Positions 32,375-34,706 of a DNA stretch of 34,706 nucleotides are shown one piece after another. Under the pieces are notes generated by a model. That model did not search any database, was not told the origin of the DNA, and was given only the letters and a program-made list of their open reading frames with translations. Positions within the stretch are counted from its first letter, which is position 1, and every line of letters begins with the position of its first letter. Position numbers and translations under genes: made by a program. The DNA is from Candidatus Hodarchaeota archaeon. Its GTDB lineage: Archaea > Asgardarchaeota > Heimdallarchaeia > Hodarchaeales > Hodarchaeaceae. Location of the stretch: the NCBI GenBank assembly GCA_016839785.1, contig JAEOTQ010000121.1, positions 1 to 34,706 of the forward strand, read 5' to 3'.

Positions 32375-33286
32375 TCATTCAGATTCGATTTCTGGATAAT
32401 CTTGTAAACTTTCTTCTGAAATATAAGGCTCAAGATGAACAATCATTGAGGCTTTCTCTTCCTGTTTTAAACGAGAGGCAACTTTTTCAGATATATGATG
32501 TCCCTCAAGAACAGAAAGGGAAGGGTTAACTAAAATGTGCAGATCTCCCATATATCCACCTTGTATTGAACGAACACGAATCAAATGAACTTCTTTTACT
32601 CCTTTGACATCTATTGCACATGCATGAATAGAACGTAATACGTCTTCAGGAGGAGCTTTATCAACCAATATATTCCAGCCCTCGAAGAATATAGTTAATC
32701 CAGTATAACCAATTAAAATGCAGATGATGATGGCCATTATCGAATCCAGCATACCTATTTGAAAGAAAGCAAAAACCATGCTAACTCCCACTAAAAGCGA
32801 GGAAAAAACATCTGTTCGAAAATTTTTTGCATTTGCAATCAAAGCTGGTGAATGAACCTTGTTTCCCACACCTAAGATGACGTAGGATATAAGTATCTTT
32901 AATGCCACACTAAATACAGCGATAATCAAACCAGAGATATGAAAGACAAATTCCTGTTGGGAAAAGAATTGATTTAAAGCAGTCATTAAGATTTGGATAC
33001 TGGAATAAGTTATCAGTACAAAAATGCCAAGGGAGAAAAAAATCTCCATCTTTTCGTGACCATAAGGATGAGAGGTGTCAGGAGGTCTATTAGCTACCCG
33101 TACTCCGATATATGCAAAAATAGAGGTAATTATATCGAGAAATGAATCAACCCCATCAGCTAATAGGGCGGTACTACCGATTACAATACCAATTGCCAAC
33201 TTGAGAACAGCTAATACTACATTCACTGAAACAGCTAGTGCTGTGGCAAAACGAATTAACTGCCTATCAGAATAGTTGGCTAGCAA
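32375..33286 (-). CDS. Cation diffusion facilitator (CDF) metal exporter
   Basis: A 303-residue CDF exporter with six transmembrane helices (within residues 10-215) and a C-terminal dimerisation domain (about 216-290, GVKEVHLIRVRSIQGGYMGDLHI). Transport-site ligands are Asp47 and Asp51 (GVDSFLD) in helix 2 and Asp159 in helix 5; the position normally His in zinc exporters is Asn155 (NFRTD). The interhelix site HPYGHEKME (His73, His77) is intact. The Asn may shift preference from zinc toward manganese, iron or another ion; not certain. It starts at TTG 33286 behind GAGGG. It lies about 210 bases upstream of the membrane/regulator operon on the same strand, so co-transcription is uncertain. Confidence 0.88.
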   Translation of the reverse strand: MLANYSDRQLIRFATALAVSVNVVLAVLKLAIGIVIGSTALLADGVDSFLDIITSIFAYIGVRVANRPPDTSHPYGHEKMEIFFSLGIFVLITYSSIQILMTALNQFFSQQEFVFHISGLIIAVFSVALKILISYVILGVGNKVHSPALIANAKNFRTDVFSSLLVGVSMVFAFFQIGMLDSIMAIIICILIGYTGLTIFFEGWNILVDKAPPEDVLRSIHACAIDVKGVKEVHLIRVRSIQGGYMGDLHILVNPSLSVLEGHHISEKVASRLKQEEKASMIVHLEPYISEESLQDYPEIESE

Positions 33287-33459
33287 TGGTATACCCTCAA
33301 GTAAAGAAAAATTTCAATGCTTTAAGTAATTCGTGCATTTTACTTCCTGAATAAATTAATCAATCGAATGGAAGGAATTTAGGTTAATAATCTCGTTTCA
33401 GCTAAAGACTAAAAAAACCTTCCTTCTTCAGTATTCGTGGAGTTCAGGAGTAGTTTATC

Positions 33460-34706
33460 ATAAGTTCAAACGATTTTTATGAATCCTTTGTCACGTCAGC
33501 CCTTTATTATACGAAAAAAAATTCCCCCAAGATACAATCACTCCTTTTAGAAGTTCCTTCAGCATCACCATTATCTATATTTGATGAAGATACTATTCAT
33601 AAAACTGATTCACTTTCCGACGAATCAGGAAACATGTCTAGCTCAACATCTATTGAACGTGCAACGGAAAGTATAACAACGAGCCGAGAATCACTGCAAA
33701 AATCAAAGACGATATTAATACCATTAACCTTACCGCATTTTTATCCTGATGTTCCCATACCTGAGGAAGTATCCACTGCTCCAAAGAAGAAAACCAAAAA
33801 GAAAAAATCAAAAACAAAACAACTGCTTTTAGATGCTCTGACTAATAGCAAGAAGGAATTCACAAAAAGATCCAAGGGAAAACAAACGGATCAATTAAAA
33901 AAGTCCCAGAAAGTTTCTCGCATGTCAAAACGTCAAAGAAAGGAAATCGAATTCGACCGAACTATTGATTTAACTCAATTTATTCCAGAAGAAGGTCATA
34001 AAGTAAGAATCGACAGTCAGAAAACTGTGAATATTGAGAATTCTAGTCAAGAAATTAATATACCTGATATTAAACCTACGATACGATCAAGTATTCCAAT
34101 TTTAACTGAATCGGATCAATTTCCTTTTACAACTCTATCAGAATGGCTTATTTGGCATAGTAATTTTCCAGAATTGGCTTTTGTACGTGAGGCATATGAT
34201 CTAGATGCTGTACCGCTGGATTCAGATGAAATTTATTGGATAAGTGTCATGAATGAACCAGAATTTTTTAACTCCAATTGGAAGATGGCAGGATCGATAA
34301 TTCATGATCTAAATTTGGCAAAGAAGCAAGGACCCCCTAGTGGAACTCCCGATTTTGATATGGATTTGGGATTGACCGAGGGATTTTCTACTCTATTTAC
34401 AGATATTTATTTGATTCTCACAAAAATGCCGAATGGATTAAAAAATTATCGTTATCCAGTGCTGCAACTCGCTTTGAAAGGATTGCTGCTGCTTGATCTT
34501 GTATACTTAGACCAAGATATCTGGTTTGCTAAAGAATCAGAAGAGGAATTACATATAAGGATTAAAAACCTCGATGAATTTGTAGAACAACAGGAAGAAG
34601 AACTGGATTACGAAAATAATGTGAAAATTTTGATGGAAGCTAGTGTATGGCAGAAAGGAATTGTTTGCTTTGATCTGTTAATTACGAAATCCATTTATCT
34701 ATCTAC
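33460..34706 (+). CDS. Uncharacterised protein with basic low-complexity region, cut by the window edge
   Basis: An open frame of at least 415 codons that runs off the right end. After TAG (33451-33453) the frame begins ATC-ATA-AGT and continues in protein-like sequence (NDFYESFVTSALYYTKK, then KIQSLLLEVPS), but the first ATG is residue 59 (33634). AGGAG at 33446-33450 is nine bases before ATA 33460, so a non-standard start is proposed. Residues ~30-105 are Ser/Thr-rich, 109-165 a Lys-rich basic stretch (KKKTKKKKSKTKQ) likely disordered, and from ~221 a folded domain with TTLSEWLIWHSNFPEL, EIYWISVMNEPEF and PPSGTPDFDMDLGL. I do not recognise the family. Nucleic-acid or protein binding through the basic stretch is plausible. 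Confidence 0.55.
   Translation, partial: MSSNDFYESFVTSALYYTKKNSPKIQSLLLEVPSASPLSIFDEDTIHKTDSLSDESGNMSSSTSIERATESITTSRESLQKSKTILIPLTLPHFYPDVPIPEEVSTAPKKKTKKKKSKTKQLLLDALTNSKKEFTKRSKGKQTDQLKKSQKVSRMSKRQRKEIEFDRTIDLTQFIPEEGHKVRIDSQKTVNIENSSQEINIPDIKPTIRSSIPILTESDQFPFTTLSEWLIWHSNFPELAFVREAYDLDAVPLDSDEIYWISVMNEPEFFNSNWKMAGSIIHDLNLAKKQGPPSGTPDFDMDLGLTEGFSTLFTDIYLILTKMPNGLKNYRYPVLQLALKGLLLLDLVYLDQDIWFAKESEEELHIRIKNLDEFVEQQEEELDYENNVKILMEASVWQKGIVCFDLLITKSIYLS

Noticed and set aside
1..34706. tRNA, rRNA, insertion sequence or phage genes
   Set aside because: Reading the spacers on both strands showed no cloverleaf-like arms, rRNA stretches, transposase motifs or terminal repeats; a tool-based scan would be more sensitive.

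Overview
The window looks like a piece of an AT-rich archaeal chromosome, most likely an Asgard archaeon and perhaps Heimdallarchaeia; that placement is an inference from content. Signs of an archaeon are TATA boxes about 25-28 nt before starts (two genes look leaderless), oligo-T terminators, a form III RuBisCO, an archaeal-type purine phosphoribosyltransferase, a dehydrogenase-first/hydratase-last beta-oxidation fusion, and a surface protein ending in a PGF-type sorting tail. The Asgard flavour comes mainly from a membrane transporter carrying what reads as a C-terminal longin-like domain.

Layout. 1-4900: loosely packed genes (methyltransferase, flavodoxin-like protein, two membrane proteins) separated by gene-poor stretches with decayed reading frames, including a truncated homoserine-kinase-like (APH) remnant abutting a membrane gene that has no conventional start at its apparent N-terminus. 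4916-8138: a two-gene fatty-acid/3-hydroxyacyl-CoA oxidation operon (thiolase, then 3-hydroxyacyl-CoA dehydrogenase/enoyl-CoA hydratase). 8193-10946: minus-strand RimJ/L-type acetyltransferase, PlsC-like acyltransferase, a second GNAT, and a GAF-type free-methionine sulfoxide reductase. 11144-17434: small housekeeping and redox genes in alternating orientation (RNase D-like nuclease, SHOCT membrane protein, purine PRTase, AhpD-like and peroxiredoxin-like proteins, HAD nucleotidase, RlmF/METTL16-type methyltransferase, cystathionine gamma-synthase-type enzyme). 17436-26920: an envelope block (GDSL hydrolase with membrane anchor, repeat-bearing surface protein, transporter with a cytosolic longin-like domain, a small gene, and a 1495-residue beta-helix protein with a C-type lectin domain inserted). 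27064-31086: MESH1-type ppGpp hydrolase, RuBisCO, a DNA methyltransferase with an altered motif IV, and an unknown gene apparently broken by one in-frame TGA. 31156-34706: a winged-helix regulator with its membrane partner, a CDF cation exporter, and an uncharacterised protein running off the edge.

How the genes work together. The thiolase and fusion enzyme would turn 3-hydroxy- and enoyl-acyl-CoA into acetyl-CoA. The purine PRTase and RuBisCO could both serve nucleotide-ribose salvage (archaeal AMP pathway), but the other pathway genes are not here. The secreted proteins suggest an elaborated, sugar-binding cell surface. All functional calls rest on motif reading by eye; no database search was possible.
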